Source: Mesonia sp. K7 (GTDB taxonomy: Bacteria; Bacteroidota; Bacteroidia; Flavobacteriales; Flavobacteriaceae). From it: a stretch of 64,000 bases of DNA. Under the pieces are notes generated by a model. The model was not told where the DNA came from. It saw only the letters and a program-made list of their open reading frames with translations, and ran no database searches. Position numbers and translations under genes: made by a program. Shown in pieces: positions 44,974 through 54,629 of the stretch. Position 1 is the stretch's first letter; every line of letters starts with the position of its first letter. The stretch covers positions 186,001-250,000 of the forward strand of contig NZ_QKQV01000001.1 in NCBI RefSeq assembly GCF_003233725.1, read 5' to 3'.

Positions 44974-47013
44974 TTAATTCATTTCAGGCAAAAACCCGTA
45001 CTCTTCACTGTACATCAACATTTGCTCTTCAAAAGACTTCGGTTGTTCTACCGTAATTTTAGTGATTTCACTAGCATCATTGGTTTCTGCCACCAAAACA
45101 GGATTTACAAAACCACTATATGGCGCCGATTTAAAATCTTTGCTTCGCTCTAATACTTCTTTATGAATTTCTTGGTCTACTTTTACTCCGTAATTTTCAA
45201 CCAAATCTTTTGCGGCTTGGTAATCACCTTCAGACTTGATGCGTTGGGTTTCTTTTAAAAGTTCGCCAAATAAGCTTCTCAATTTATTGTAATCATTAAT
45301 CTTGAAATAAGTTTTTCCGTTTTCTTGTACTTTTTCAATAACCTTTTCTTCTTTACCTTTTTCAAAAACCCAAGCACTTACCCATTGGCGATTACGCATA
45401 TGCGCTTCTTCGATATCGTCTCCTATTTTTAAACGCGTTAATTGCGTCATCAAACCATTTCTGATGTAATCGTTGTAAGCTGCTTTTCCTAATTTTTCGA
45501 TGTTATCGGTCAAACCAAGTTCTTGTAATTTTGGATCCATTAGATAGTATAACCCAACCAAATCTGCTCTTCCTTCTTCTAAAGTAGAAGCATAACTTTT
45601 TAAGGTTTCTTTGGTTTCCCCAACGCCAGGATTTAATTGTCCTGAAGCATGACCAACTACCTCGTGTAAAGCCGTGTGTAATTTGTCTGCCAACTCTCCA
45701 TATTCTTTAGAAAGTTGTTTCTCTTCGTCGGTATACGCAAATTCGTCTAGTTTTTCGCTTCCACCAGCATTGCTGTAGGCATTGATGATGTTTCCTAAAG
45801 AAACCGATTTACTTCCGTGTTCTTTTCTAATCCAGTTGGCATTGGGTAAGTTCACTCCTATTGGCGTACTTGGTGAAGCGTCTCCTGCTTCTCCTGCAAC
45901 AATTACCGTTTTATAGGTAACACCAACTACCGAATCTTTTTTATGAGCATCATCGATAGGTGAATTGTCTTCAAACCATTGTACATTGTCTTCTAAAACT
46001 TTCATCTTTTCAGACATATCAAAATCTTTAATCTGCACAATGTTTTCATAGGATCCTCTATAACCTTTTGGATCATTATATACTTCAATAAAACTGTTGA
46101 TGTAATCGATATTGCCTTCGGTAGCAGCAACCCAAGCAACATTATAGTCATCCCACGCTTGTAAGTTACCTGTTTTGTAATACTTGATCAGTAATTCTAA
46201 AGCTTTTCCTTGTTGTTCGTTTTCGGCAACGGTTACCGCTTTTTCTAACCAATACACAATTTTATCGATAGCTGCTCCGTACATTCCACCACTTTTCCAT
46301 ACTTTTTCTACCAATTGGCCATTTTCTTTGACCAACTTAGAGTTGAGTCCATAAGATAATGGACGGTTAGGGTTTGGTGACTTTTTATTGGCATAAAAAG
46401 CATCGACTTCAGCAGCTGTGATATTATCACCATAAAAATTGGTTGCCGAACCTTTAATCAAACCTTTAGCTTCATTTAGGTTTACTTTTTTAGCGTCTTT
46501 ATCATTAAAGATTACTTCTAAAGCTTCTCCTTCTAGTGCCGTGTCGGTTTCCTCTAATAAAGTGGTAAAATATTCCTTACTGAACTCTGGCATGATTTTA
46601 TCCATCGAATAATGGTGATGAATACCGTTGGAGAACCAAACTCTTTTTAGGTACTCTTCAAAAGCTTTCCAATCTTCTGCATTTTTATCTCCCTCATAGT
46701 TGCGATATATGTTTTCTAAAGCCTTTCTGATGGTTAGGTTGTATTTATAATTTTGATCCCAAATAATATCTCTTCCCGACAAGCCTGCCTGAACAAGATA
46801 ATAGACCAATTGTTGCTCTTTTAAATTCAAGTCCTCCCAACCAGGAATCTGATAACGCAACACTTTTATATCTGCAAACTGATCTACCGTATAATCAAAT
46901 TTTGCCGTGTCTTCCTTTTTAACTTCTGGACTTTCTTTTATTTTCTTATCATCATTACAAGCTGAAAATGTAATTACTGATGCTAATAAAATTGGTATTA
47001 GTTTAAGTTTCAT
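44974..47013 (-). CDS. Dipeptidyl-peptidase III-like M49 family peptidase, lipoprotein
   Basis: 679 residues. Lipoprotein signal MKLKLIPILLASVITFSAC (Cys19). Zinc motif HEVVGH (His450, Glu451, His455) with the second motif EEGRAD about 29 residues later, the M49 HExxGH/EExRAD pair. It removes dipeptides from the N terminus of short peptides, here probably at the outer or periplasmic face of a membrane. It is divergent from the SRPBCC gene. Confidence 0.92.
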   Translation of the reverse strand: MKLKLIPILLASVITFSACNDDKKIKESPEVKKEDTAKFDYTVDQFADIKVLRYQIPGWEDLNLKEQQLVYYLVQAGLSGRDIIWDQNYKYNLTIRKALENIYRNYEGDKNAEDWKAFEEYLKRVWFSNGIHHHYSMDKIMPEFSKEYFTTLLEETDTALEGEALEVIFNDKDAKKVNLNEAKGLIKGSATNFYGDNITAAEVDAFYANKKSPNPNRPLSYGLNSKLVKENGQLVEKVWKSGGMYGAAIDKIVYWLEKAVTVAENEQQGKALELLIKYYKTGNLQAWDDYNVAWVAATEGNIDYINSFIEVYNDPKGYRGSYENIVQIKDFDMSEKMKVLEDNVQWFEDNSPIDDAHKKDSVVGVTYKTVIVAGEAGDASPSTPIGVNLPNANWIRKEHGSKSVSLGNIINAYSNAGGSEKLDEFAYTDEEKQLSKEYGELADKLHTALHEVVGHASGQLNPGVGETKETLKSYASTLEEGRADLVGLYYLMDPKLQELGLTDNIEKLGKAAYNDYIRNGLMTQLTRLKIGDDIEEAHMRNRQWVSAWVFEKGKEEKVIEKVQENGKTYFKINDYNKLRSLFGELLKETQRIKSEGDYQAAKDLVENYGVKVDQEIHKEVLERSKDFKSAPYSGFVNPVLVAETNDASEITKITVEQPKSFEEQMLMYSEEYGFLPEMN

Positions 47014-47084
47014 ATTTTTTACATTAAGTTTACTAACAAGTTGTAAAATAACTATATTAGCACTAATAAAGCAACAATATCGGT

Positions 47085-48194
47085 ATGAAATTATTCAAAT
47101 ACTTATTTTTCTTATTACTTATTGTCATTATTGGTGGCGCCATTTACGTTGCCACATTAGACAACGATTTTAGAGTCGAAAAATCTAAGAAAATGGCAGT
47201 ACCTAACGTTTTGGCTTTTGAAGAAGTCAACAATTATAAAAATTGGGAAAATTGGGACCCGAGAATTGCAAATGACCAGAATATTAGTTTCGCTTTAAGC
47301 GAAAAGACCATCGGCGAAGGTGCAACCTATAGTTGGGAGAGCAGCACCTATAACGACGGAAAATACGAAACCACAGAAGTGATTCCGAACAATAGTATCA
47401 AACAAAAGTATAGTTTTGACACCACTTTTGGTAAAGCCGAAAAAGAAATGAATTGGGTTTTTACCACCGAAAATGATAGCACCAAGGTAATTTGGACAAT
47501 TGAAGGAAAGCGAAACTTCTGGGAAAAACTTGCGATGTTGATCGACGATCAATCTTCGGAAGAAAAATTTGCCCCGATGTTAGAAAATGGCCTTGACAAT
47601 ATCGAAAAGTCTATCCTGAAAAAAATGGAAACTTTTAGCATCAATGTTGATGGTGTTACTCGACACAGTGGAGGTTTTTACTTGTATTCTTCTACTTCAT
47701 CACGAAGTGACAGTAAAATGCTAGGCGAAAAAATGGCAGAAATTTTACCAACCATCCATCGTTTTATGGTTGATAACAATATTCCGATAAACGGAGCTCC
47801 GCTAACGGTTTACAACGAAATAAACGAGATGAATAACAGTGTGATTATTTCTCCAGGAATTCCTACCAACAGCAGAATTATCACACCAACAGATAGTAAT
47901 ATTTTATGTGGATTTTTACCTGCCCAACCAGTTTTGAAAACTACCTTAAAAGGTGATTATAAAAACCTATCGGCAGCTTGGACAACCGCAGAAGAATACC
48001 TCAACCAAAACAATCTGATGAAAGATATGAGTGCCGATCCTTTTGAGGTGTATGTGACCGATCCTGCAACCAATCCAAATCCTGCAGCATGGGTAACCGA
48101 AATTTATATTCCTATTTTAGAAGAGAAGCCGACAACAACAAAAGATCCTGTTTCAGCGCAAGAAAATAGTCCATTAGAAGAAACCCAAATGTAA
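47085..48194 (+). CDS. Membrane-anchored SRPBCC plus GyrI-like effector-binding protein
   Basis: 369 residues. One N-terminal membrane segment (about 5-24), then a START/SRPBCC-type ligand-binding domain (about 30-180; NYKNWENWDP and TKVIWTIEGKRN). A GyrI/BacR effector-binding-like domain (about 190-345) contains GAPLTVYNEI and PAAWVTEIYIPI, and a Thr/Pro tail follows. Both domains bind small hydrophobic ligands in other proteins. The combination outside a transcription factor suggests a ligand-scavenging or sensing role; the ligand is unknown. It lies 1 base before the crcB gene. Confidence 0.78.
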   Translation: MKLFKYLFFLLLIVIIGGAIYVATLDNDFRVEKSKKMAVPNVLAFEEVNNYKNWENWDPRIANDQNISFALSEKTIGEGATYSWESSTYNDGKYETTEVIPNNSIKQKYSFDTTFGKAEKEMNWVFTTENDSTKVIWTIEGKRNFWEKLAMLIDDQSSEEKFAPMLENGLDNIEKSILKKMETFSINVDGVTRHSGGFYLYSSTSSRSDSKMLGEKMAEILPTIHRFMVDNNIPINGAPLTVYNEINEMNNSVIISPGIPTNSRIITPTDSNILCGFLPAQPVLKTTLKGDYKNLSAAWTTAEEYLNQNNLMKDMSADPFEVYVTDPATNPNPAAWVTEIYIPILEEKPTTTKDPVSAQENSPLEETQM

Positions 48195-48195
48195 T

Positions 48196-48561
48196 ATGAA
48201 AGCTTTGCTTTTGGTTTTTTTAGGTGGCGGTTTAGGAAGTGCTTGCCGGTTTTTAGTCGGTAAACTCATCCAGAGCAACTACCCTATTTCTACATTTTTG
48301 GTCAATGTTTTAGGAAGTTTACTTATTGGTTTTGTTGCTACTTATTTCTATAAAAACCAAACCCAACACCAAAACTTAGTCTTGTTTTTAGCAACCGGTT
48401 TTTGTGGTGGTTTTACCACTTTTTCTGCGTTTGCACTCGAAAACTTTAATCTACTGAAGAACGAAAATTATATCTTATTTTTCGGTTATACGCTGGGAAG
48501 TGTTTTCTTAGGTATTTTGGCTGTGATGCTTGGTATTTGGCTTGCCAAAACTTTACTTTAA
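48196..48561 (+). CDS. crcB: Fluoride channel CrcB/FluC
   Basis: 121 residues with four hydrophobic helices and the family motifs GGGLGSACRF, TFLVNVLGSLLIGF (with the key Asn) and GFCGGFTTFSAFA. It forms dual-topology dimers that let fluoride leave the cell. No fluoride riboswitch could be recognised, because the gene is fused to the upstream transcript. It overlaps the convergent DUF1684 gene by 9 bases. Confidence 0.94.
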   Translation: MKALLLVFLGGGLGSACRFLVGKLIQSNYPISTFLVNVLGSLLIGFVATYFYKNQTQHQNLVLFLATGFCGGFTTFSAFALENFNLLKNENYILFFGYTLGSVFLGILAVMLGIWLAKTLL

Positions 48562-49173
48562 TTTATCGAAAGCTTTGACGCCTGCTTTAATTTCAAAATT
48601 TAAAAAATTAGCTTCCGGCGGAATCGGGCAAGAATATTTTTCGTTATAAGCACAATACGGGTTATAAGCTTTATTGAAATTCAATACAATCGTTTTGCCT
48701 TTAGGAATGGTTAAATCAAGGTATCTTCCTCCACCATAAGTTTCTACGCCGTTGGTTAGATCATTAAAAGGTAAAAACAAGTGATCTTTGTATTTTTTAT
48801 CGTACTTCAAACGTTGGTTCTGATAGATTTCAACTGTATATTTTTCTCCATCAATTTCAAAAGTGGCCTCACCATATTTTCGATATAAAGGCTTTCTCTC
48901 GGTAGAAGTAGTCATAAAAAACGGTAGTGCGTCGGGTGTTTCCTTAAAACTTGCCGTAATCACCATTCTAGGGTTGTGAGCAAAAAAGTCTAAAGACTTA
49001 AAAGTCTTTAAGTCCTTCGCTTTGAGCGGAGATTCTTCTTTGTCTTTAAAGTCGGAATTTTGCTCTTTCTGAAAAGCCAAAGTCTCTTGATAGAGCGAGT
49101 CTTTTGACTTGTTTTGCGCTTGTAACGTGATCGTTATAAATACTAAAAAAACAAAAGCTAAAATTCTTTTCAT
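48553..49173 (-). CDS. DUF1684 family secreted protein
   Basis: 206 residues from the ATG complementary to 49171-49173; a GTG one codon upstream is less likely. A signal peptide of about 20 residues ends in LQAQ. The DUF1684 domain carries YGGGRYLDLTIP, a stretch ending in FNKAYNPYCAYN, and YSCPIPPEANFL, with a Cys pair. The family function is unknown. Confidence 0.85.
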   Translation of the reverse strand: MKRILAFVFLVFITITLQAQNKSKDSLYQETLAFQKEQNSDFKDKEESPLKAKDLKTFKSLDFFAHNPRMVITASFKETPDALPFFMTTSTERKPLYRKYGEATFEIDGEKYTVEIYQNQRLKYDKKYKDHLFLPFNDLTNGVETYGGGRYLDLTIPKGKTIVLNFNKAYNPYCAYNEKYSCPIPPEANFLNFEIKAGVKAFDKLK

Positions 49174-49275
49174 CACAAATTTTTGTCAAATGTAATTAAA
49201 ATACAAAAGTTAAAAATTTAAAATTTCGATAAAATTGATTAATTTAACCACTACTAACTTTAAAAAATTAAGATT

Positions 49276-49539
49276 ATGGGAATACTTTCGTGGATTATTT
49301 TCGGTCTCATTGCTGGAGCCATTGCTAAACTTATTATGCCAGGTAAAGATCCTGGAGGTTGGATTGTTACTATTTTACTCGGAATTGCAGGTGCTTTTAT
49401 CGGAGGATTTATCGGTCGAGCGCTTGGATTACTTGACGAAACAACAAGCTTTTGGAGTCCAGCTGATTGGATTTTTGCCATTCTCGGTGGATTGTTGATA
49501 CTTTTTATTTGGAAAAAATTGATTGCTCCAAAAATTTAA
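49276..49539 (+). CDS. GlsB/YeaQ/YmgE family membrane protein
   Basis: 87 residues with three hydrophobic, glycine-rich helices: SWIIFGLIAGAIAKLIMPG, WIVTILLGIAGAFIGGFIG and DWIFAILGGLLILFIWK. These match the transglycosylase-associated/GlsB family. It is associated with envelope or general stress, but the mechanism is unknown. A terminator follows. Confidence 0.92.
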   Translation: MGILSWIIFGLIAGAIAKLIMPGKDPGGWIVTILLGIAGAFIGGFIGRALGLLDETTSFWSPADWIFAILGGLLILFIWKKLIAPKI

Positions 49540-49564
49540 AAGCATTTGAAATTAAATAAAAAAG

Positions 49565-49590
49565 CCCGACTTAATTGGTCGGGATTTTTT
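49565..49590. terminator. Terminator after the GlsB-type gene
   Basis: CCCGAC (49565-49570) and GTCGGG (49578-49583) form the stem, with a T run after it. It lies at the converging ends of the GlsB and serine-hydrolase genes, and an A run before it could serve the other strand. Confidence 0.82.
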
Positions 49591-49592
49591 AT

Positions 49593-50912
49593 TTACTCTT
49601 TCATAAACTTATACTTACCTCCACCTTGTTCTAAAATCAAACTATGCTCATCGGGGTTAAAGCTTAAAACAATTCCTGCCAAATCGAAAGAAAATTTGTG
49701 TTTATCTATCGCATCAAGCGGGAAAGATGATTGTCCCGTAGCTTGTGCATATAGTACATTATTCTCTTTGGTAATTGTTATTTTTAAAGGAAACTCTTTA
49801 GAAGAATAAAGACCTAGATACTGGTCTAATTCTTCAGGAAGTATATCGTATTCTTTAAAAGTAGGAATACTATAATCGACGTCAAAAACTTCACTTAAAA
49901 CAGCAATAGAAATGCTATTAAAATCGTAATTTATCCCATTTGAAGTCAAGGCATAGGTTATTTTTTCATTAGGAAAGTGAGTCAAAGTTGATAAAAAACC
50001 ATCGATTCCGCCATTATGGCCATAAGCCATTTTGGCATTAAAAGGAAAATGAAAAAGTCCTAATCCAAAATTATCTTTCATACTCATCATTTTGTCAAGA
50101 CTTTCTTTACTCAACAATTTTTCATTAAAAAGTGCATCGCCAAACTTTACTAAATCACTTGGTGTAGAAACGATTCCTCCTGCACCTAAAGGAATGGAGA
50201 TATCTGTTTCAGACTCTACTTTCCAATCACCATAATAGGTGTAAGATTTAGTTTCATTTTTAGCAACATCAATTTTTCCGCCAAGGTAAGTATTATTTAG
50301 ACTTATTGGTCTGGTAATACGATTGGTGATAAGCTGAGCGTAAGGTTGTTTATAAATTTCTTCTAACAAATAGGTAAGTAACACAAAATTTGAATTACTA
50401 TATTCTGCTTTGCTATCTGGTTCAAAGTCACTTCCAGCATTAGTTATAATTTTTACCATCTCTTCTTTAGACTTAGGTTTTGTATTCCAAGTTAAATAAT
50501 CTTCATCGCTTGTGAAGTTATGAATTCCACTCCTATGTCTCAGTAGATGTTCAATGGTAATTTTATTCGCGTTTGTAATCGTTGGAAAAAAGCTTTCAAT
50601 AGTTTGATTAAGCTGAATTTTATTTTCTTCGATTGCTTTTAAAACTAAAACTGCGGTAAAAGTCTTAGAAATTGAACCGATTCTATATTTAGAATTTTCG
50701 TTTGCTGCTATTTTATTTTCGACATCAGCAAAGCCAACAAAATTTTTATATACTATTTTTCCATTATGAGAAATAGCCACACTTCCCATAAATTTATTGT
50801 TTTTTTCGAGTACCTCAAAGTAGCTGTCTAATTTAGCTTTATCTATATTTTGACCAATAGAACATAGACTAACAAAAAAGGCGAAAAACAAGACAACAAG
50901 GTTATTTCTCAT
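49593..50912 (-). CDS. Serine hydrolase, beta-lactamase class C / AmpH type
   Basis: 439 residues from the ATG complementary to 50910-50912 (a TTG two codons upstream is less likely). A signal peptide of about 20 residues ends near IGQ. Class C motifs are GSISKTF (SxxK, Ser80-Lys83), YSNSNF (YxN) and HNGGIDG (third motif). The C-terminal about 100 residues form an extra beta domain. Such enzymes are peptidases or esterases as often as beta-lactamases, so antibiotic resistance should not be assumed. Confidence 0.88.
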   Translation of the reverse strand: MRNNLVVLFFAFFVSLCSIGQNIDKAKLDSYFEVLEKNNKFMGSVAISHNGKIVYKNFVGFADVENKIAANENSKYRIGSISKTFTAVLVLKAIEENKIQLNQTIESFFPTITNANKITIEHLLRHRSGIHNFTSDEDYLTWNTKPKSKEEMVKIITNAGSDFEPDSKAEYSNSNFVLLTYLLEEIYKQPYAQLITNRITRPISLNNTYLGGKIDVAKNETKSYTYYGDWKVESETDISIPLGAGGIVSTPSDLVKFGDALFNEKLLSKESLDKMMSMKDNFGLGLFHFPFNAKMAYGHNGGIDGFLSTLTHFPNEKITYALTSNGINYDFNSISIAVLSEVFDVDYSIPTFKEYDILPEELDQYLGLYSSKEFPLKITITKENNVLYAQATGQSSFPLDAIDKHKFSFDLAGIVLSFNPDEHSLILEQGGGKYKFMKE

Positions 50913-50932
50913 ATTCAATTTAGAATTAGTGA

Positions 50933-53900
50933 TTACATATTTCTTCTATACTGACCACCAACTTCAAAGAGCGATTCGGTTATTTGTCCTAATGAACAAA
51001 CTTTAGTTGCTTCCATCAATTCTTCAAAGATATTTTGATTTTGGATAGCTGCATCCTGTACTTTTTCTAAAGCATTTTCAGCTTTATCTGCATATGCTTG
51101 ATGTAAATTTTTCAAAGTTTTGATTTGAGCCATTTTCTCTTCTTCCGTAGCTCTGATCACTTCGCCCGGCGTTACCGTAGGCGAACCTTTACTACTCAAG
51201 AAGGTGTTCACCCCGATAATCGGAAACTCGCCATTGTGTTTCAGGGTTTCGTAATACAGACTTTCTTCCTGTATTTTAGAACGTTGGTACATGGTTTCCA
51301 TTGCACCAAGAACTCCACCTCTCTCGGTAATTCTATCAAACTCCTGTAAAACAGCTTCTTCTACCAAGTCGGTTAATTCTTCAATGATAAATGAACCTTG
51401 AATTGGGTTTTCGTTCTTCGCCAATCCTAATTCTTTGCTGATGATCAACTGAATCGCCATCGCTCTTCTTACCGATTCCTCGGTTGGCGTGGTAATCGCC
51501 TCATCATAAGCATTGGTATGCAGTGAGTTACAGTTATCATAAATCGCATATAAAGCCTGTAAGGTAGTTCTGATATCATTAAAATCGATTTCCTGAGCGT
51601 GTAAAGAACGTCCCGAAGTTTGAATGTGGTATTTTAACATTTGCGCTCGTGGGTTGGCTCCGTACTTATCACGTAAGGCTTTCGACCAAATTCTTCTTGC
51701 CACACGACCAATCACCGCATATTCGGGATCAATACCATTCGAGAAGAAGAATGATAAGTTCGGACCAAACTTATTGATGTCCATTCCGCGGCTTAAATAA
51801 TATTCCACGTAAGTGAAACCATTAGCCAAAGTTAACGCCAATTGGGTAATAGGGTTTGCGCCGGCTTCGGCAATGTGGTAACCCGAAATCGATACCGAAT
51901 AGAAGTTTCTTACTTGCTTTTCGATAAAATATTCTTGTACATCCCCCATTAAACGAAGGGCAAATTCAGTAGAGAAAATACAAGTATTCTGGGCTTGATC
52001 TTCTTTAAGAATATCGGCTTGTACGGTTCCTCTTACCGTTGCTAAAGTTTCGTATTTTATTTTATCGTAAACCTCTTTTGGTAACACTTGATCTCCAGTA
52101 ACTCCTAACAACATTAGACCTAAACCATTGTTTCCTTCAGGTAAATCTCCGTTGTACTGAGGTCGCTCTACTCCTTTATCTTGGTAGATGTTCTTTATCT
52201 TCTCTTCTACTTCTTTTTCGAGTCCGTTTTCTTTGATGTATTTCTCACAACCTTGATCGATGGCGGCATTCATAAAGAAACCGAGCAACATTGGCGCAGG
52301 CCCATTTATAGTCATACTTACCGAAGTTAACGAATGTGCTAAATCGAAACCAGAATACAATTTTTTGGCATCGTCGAGACAACAAATCGAAACACCCGCA
52401 TTACCTATTTTTCCGTAAATATCGGGACGTAAATCGGGGTCGTTTCCGTAAAGGGTAACCGAATCGAAAGCAGTTGACAAACGCTTGGCGGGTAAACCAA
52501 GGCTTACATAATGAAATCTGCGGTTGGTTCTTTCTGGCCCACCTTCTCCAGCAAACATTCGTGTCGGATCTTCTCCGGTACGTTTAAACGGATACAAACC
52601 TGCCGTGTAAGGAAACTCTCCAGGTACATTTTCTTGTAAAATCCATCGGAGCAAATCACCCCAAGCTTTGTATTTTGGCAACGCCACTTTTGGAATTTGT
52701 AGATGTGATAAAGATTCTGTGTGTGTATTTATACTTATTTCCTTATCACGAACTTTAAAGGTATAAACTGGATCGTGGTATTTTTTTACCGTTGCTTCCC
52801 ACTTTAAAATTTCTTGCCAATTATACGGGTCAAACTTCATTTTTACACGGTCAAATTCTTTTTTCAAAAGACCTATAAGTTCTTTGTTGTCACTTGAAGT
52901 GGATTTTTCCAATTGGTCTTCGTCAATACCGTTTTTATCGATTGTCAAACTGGTATTGGTAACCGATTCTAAAGTCTTATAAATTCCGTAAAGTTTTTGA
53001 GCTACTTCTACTTGTTCATCTGCTTTTTTGTCGTAAGCACGGTTATTTTCTGAAATTTCAGACAAATAACGAACTCTCGATGGCGGAATCACAAATATTT
53101 TTTCTGACATTTCATCAGAAATATGGTAGTCACTTTTTAAACTGGTTTCGGTTTTTTCGGATAAAGTATCCATAATCTTCTTGTAAAGACTGTTCATTCC
53201 CGGGTCGTTGAATTGCGAAGCAATGGTTCCGTAAACCGGTAAATCTTCCGCTTTAGCGTCCCATAACTGGTGGTTACGTTGGTATTGTTTTTTAACATCA
53301 CGTAAAGCATCTAAAGCGCCACGTTTGTCAAATTTATTGATGGCTACAATGTCGGCAAAATCAAGCATATCGATTTTCTCCAACTGTGTTGCCGCACCAA
53401 ATTCGGGTGTCATCACATACAACGAAACATCAGAATGATCGAGAATCTCGGTATCGCTCTGCCCAATTCCTGAAGTTTCGAGAATAATCAAATCGTACTT
53501 AGCCGCTTTTAATACTTCAATTGCTTCTTGCACGTGTTTAGAAAGTGCCAAATTAGATTGTCGGGTTGCCAACGAACGCATATAAACTCGTGGTGAATTA
53601 ATGGCGTTCATACGGATTCTGTCACCCAACAAAGCTCCCCCTGTCTTACGTTTTGACGGATCTACCGAAATAATCCCGATGGTTTTATCTGTAAAATCGA
53701 CTAAAAATCGTCTTACCAATTCATCTACTAATGAAGATTTTCCCGCTCCGCCTGTTCCGGTAATCCCTAAAACTGGGGTTTTTATATTCTGATTGCTTAC
53801 ATGAATTTCATCTAAAGACGCTTGAGCTACTTCCGGGAAGTTTTCTGCCGAAGAAATCAACCTTGCAATTGCGTTTACTTTTTTCTTGGGTAATTCTTTT

Positions 53901-54364
53901 ACTTCACCGTTTAGACTATCACCTAAGGCAAAATCAGATCGTTCTACCAAGTCATTAATCATTCCTTGTAAACCCATCTCGCGACCATCGTCTGGTGAGT
54001 AAATACGAGTAATCCCGTAAGCTTCCAGCTCTTTTATTTCCTCTGGAAGGATAACTCCACCTCCACCACCAAAAATTTTGATGTGTTCGGCTCCTTTTTC
54101 CTTCAACAAATCATACATGTATTTAAAATACTCATTATGTCCTCCTTGGTAAGAGGTCATCGCAATAGCATTGGCATCTTCTTGTATCGCAGTATTTACC
54201 ACCTCTTCTACACTTCTATCATGACCGAGGTGAATTACTTCTACACCTGTAGACTGAATAATTCTACGCATAATATTGATTGCAGCATCGTGACCATCGA
54301 AAAGAGAAGCAGCTGTGACTATTCTTACTTTATGTTTAGGTTGGTATGGCTCTACTTGTTTCAT
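50933..54364 (-). CDS. icmF: Fused isobutyryl-CoA mutase IcmF (B12 domain, G-protein chaperone, mutase)
   Basis: 1143 residues in the IcmF order. The N-terminal cobalamin domain has [10 protein letters not shown] with axial ligand His25. A linker leads to a MeaI-type G-protein (Walker A GTGGAGKS at 203-210, NKFD base motif). The C-terminal mutase barrel has [28 protein letters not shown] and the [16 protein letters not shown] segment. It rearranges branched to straight acyl-CoA (isobutyryl/butyryl or similar) using coenzyme B12, with built-in repair of the cofactor. Substrate choice within the family is not certain. The start is divergent from the small-RNA/DUF4197 region. Confidence 0.93.
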   Translation of the reverse strand: MKQVEPYQPKHKVRIVTAASLFDGHDAAINIMRRIIQSTGVEVIHLGHDRSVEEVVNTAIQEDANAIAMTSYQGGHNEYFKYMYDLLKEKGAEHIKIFGGGGGVILPEEIKELEAYGITRIYSPDDGREMGLQGMINDLVERSDFALGDSLNGEVKELPKKKVNAIARLISSAENFPEVAQASLDEIHVSNQNIKTPVLGITGTGGAGKSSLVDELVRRFLVDFTDKTIGIISVDPSKRKTGGALLGDRIRMNAINSPRVYMRSLATRQSNLALSKHVQEAIEVLKAAKYDLIILETSGIGQSDTEILDHSDVSLYVMTPEFGAATQLEKIDMLDFADIVAINKFDKRGALDALRDVKKQYQRNHQLWDAKAEDLPVYGTIASQFNDPGMNSLYKKIMDTLSEKTETSLKSDYHISDEMSEKIFVIPPSRVRYLSEISENNRAYDKKADEQVEVAQKLYGIYKTLESVTNTSLTIDKNGIDEDQLEKSTSSDNKELIGLLKKEFDRVKMKFDPYNWQEILKWEATVKKYHDPVYTFKVRDKEISINTHTESLSHLQIPKVALPKYKAWGDLLRWILQENVPGEFPYTAGLYPFKRTGEDPTRMFAGEGGPERTNRRFHYVSLGLPAKRLSTAFDSVTLYGNDPDLRPDIYGKIGNAGVSICCLDDAKKLYSGFDLAHSLTSVSMTINGPAPMLLGFFMNAAIDQGCEKYIKENGLEKEVEEKIKNIYQDKGVERPQYNGDLPEGNNGLGLMLLGVTGDQVLPKEVYDKIKYETLATVRGTVQADILKEDQAQNTCIFSTEFALRLMGDVQEYFIEKQVRNFYSVSISGYHIAEAGANPITQLALTLANGFTYVEYYLSRGMDINKFGPNLSFFFSNGIDPEYAVIGRVARRIWSKALRDKYGANPRAQMLKYHIQTSGRSLHAQEIDFNDIRTTLQALYAIYDNCNSLHTNAYDEAITTPTEESVRRAMAIQLIISKELGLAKNENPIQGSFIIEELTDLVEEAVLQEFDRITERGGVLGAMETMYQRSKIQEESLYYETLKHNGEFPIIGVNTFLSSKGSPTVTPGEVIRATEEEKMAQIKTLKNLHQAYADKAENALEKVQDAAIQNQNIFEELMEATKVCSLGQITESLFEVGGQYRRNM

Positions 54365-54454
54365 GAATATCTTTATATGATTTTTGGAGGGTAAATTTAC
54401 GAAAAAGCAAGGGTATTTGCCTAAAATATTAATTGTTGTTTTAAAATTTAGAAA

Positions 54455-54472
54455 ATACCCTTTTTAGGGTAT
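54455..54472. promoter_or_regulatory. Operator-like dyad, copy 3 (between icmF and the small-RNA unit)
   Basis: ATACCC-TTTTTA-GGGTAT, perfect 6-bp arms. A -7-like TATTTTTA starts 22 bases downstream on the plus strand. The icmF start lies 91 bases away on the other strand, so either direction could be controlled. Confidence 0.65.
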
Positions 54473-54494
54473 ATGGCAATCCTAAAAAGTTATT

Positions 54495-54583
54495 TATTTT
54501 TACCAGTATCAAACAAAGGGGTAATTTAAAGTTTGATAATTTATGTTAATTGAATCCTACCGAGTTCTTCGGTAGGATTTTTT
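54495..54583 (+). ncRNA. Candidate small RNA unit (promoter, hairpin, terminator)
   Basis: A self-contained unit with no open frame. A -7-like TATTTTTA is at 54495-54502. An inverted repeat TATCAAAC/GTTTGATA follows (54507-54514 and 54531-54538; 16-base loop). It ends in a strong terminator at 54553-54583. The RNA would be about 75 bases. The next gene has its own -7 box downstream of the terminator, so this is not simply its leader. It could also be an attenuator. No homology is known to me. Confidence 0.5.
54553..54583 (+). terminator. Terminator of the candidate small RNA
   Basis: Perfect 11-bp stem AATCCTACCGA/TCGGTAGGATT with a 5-base loop (GTTCT), followed by a T run. No plus-strand protein gene lies upstream that it could end. 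Confidence 0.85.
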
Positions 54584-54606
54584 ATTTTCAATTAAAATAG
54601 ATAGTT

Positions 54607-54614
54607 TATGTTTG
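54607..54614 (+). promoter_or_regulatory. -7 box of the DUF4197 gene
   Basis: TATGTTTG, an exact TAnnTTTG match 15 bases before the ATG and downstream of the terminator. Confidence 0.55.
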
Positions 54615-54629
54615 TAAAAAACAAAGACC

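Noticed and set aside
48180-48196. Fluoride riboswitch before crcB
   Set aside because: The gene starts 1 base after the previous stop, so there is no leader in which a riboswitch could fit.
49593-50912. Antibiotic-resistance call for the class C-like serine hydrolase
   Set aside because: The SxxK, YxN and third motif occur equally in peptidases and esterases; a resistance role is not supported.
54365-54454. Cobalamin riboswitch upstream of icmF
   Set aside because: The leader is only about 90 bases and shows no B12-box-like core or long multi-arm structure.
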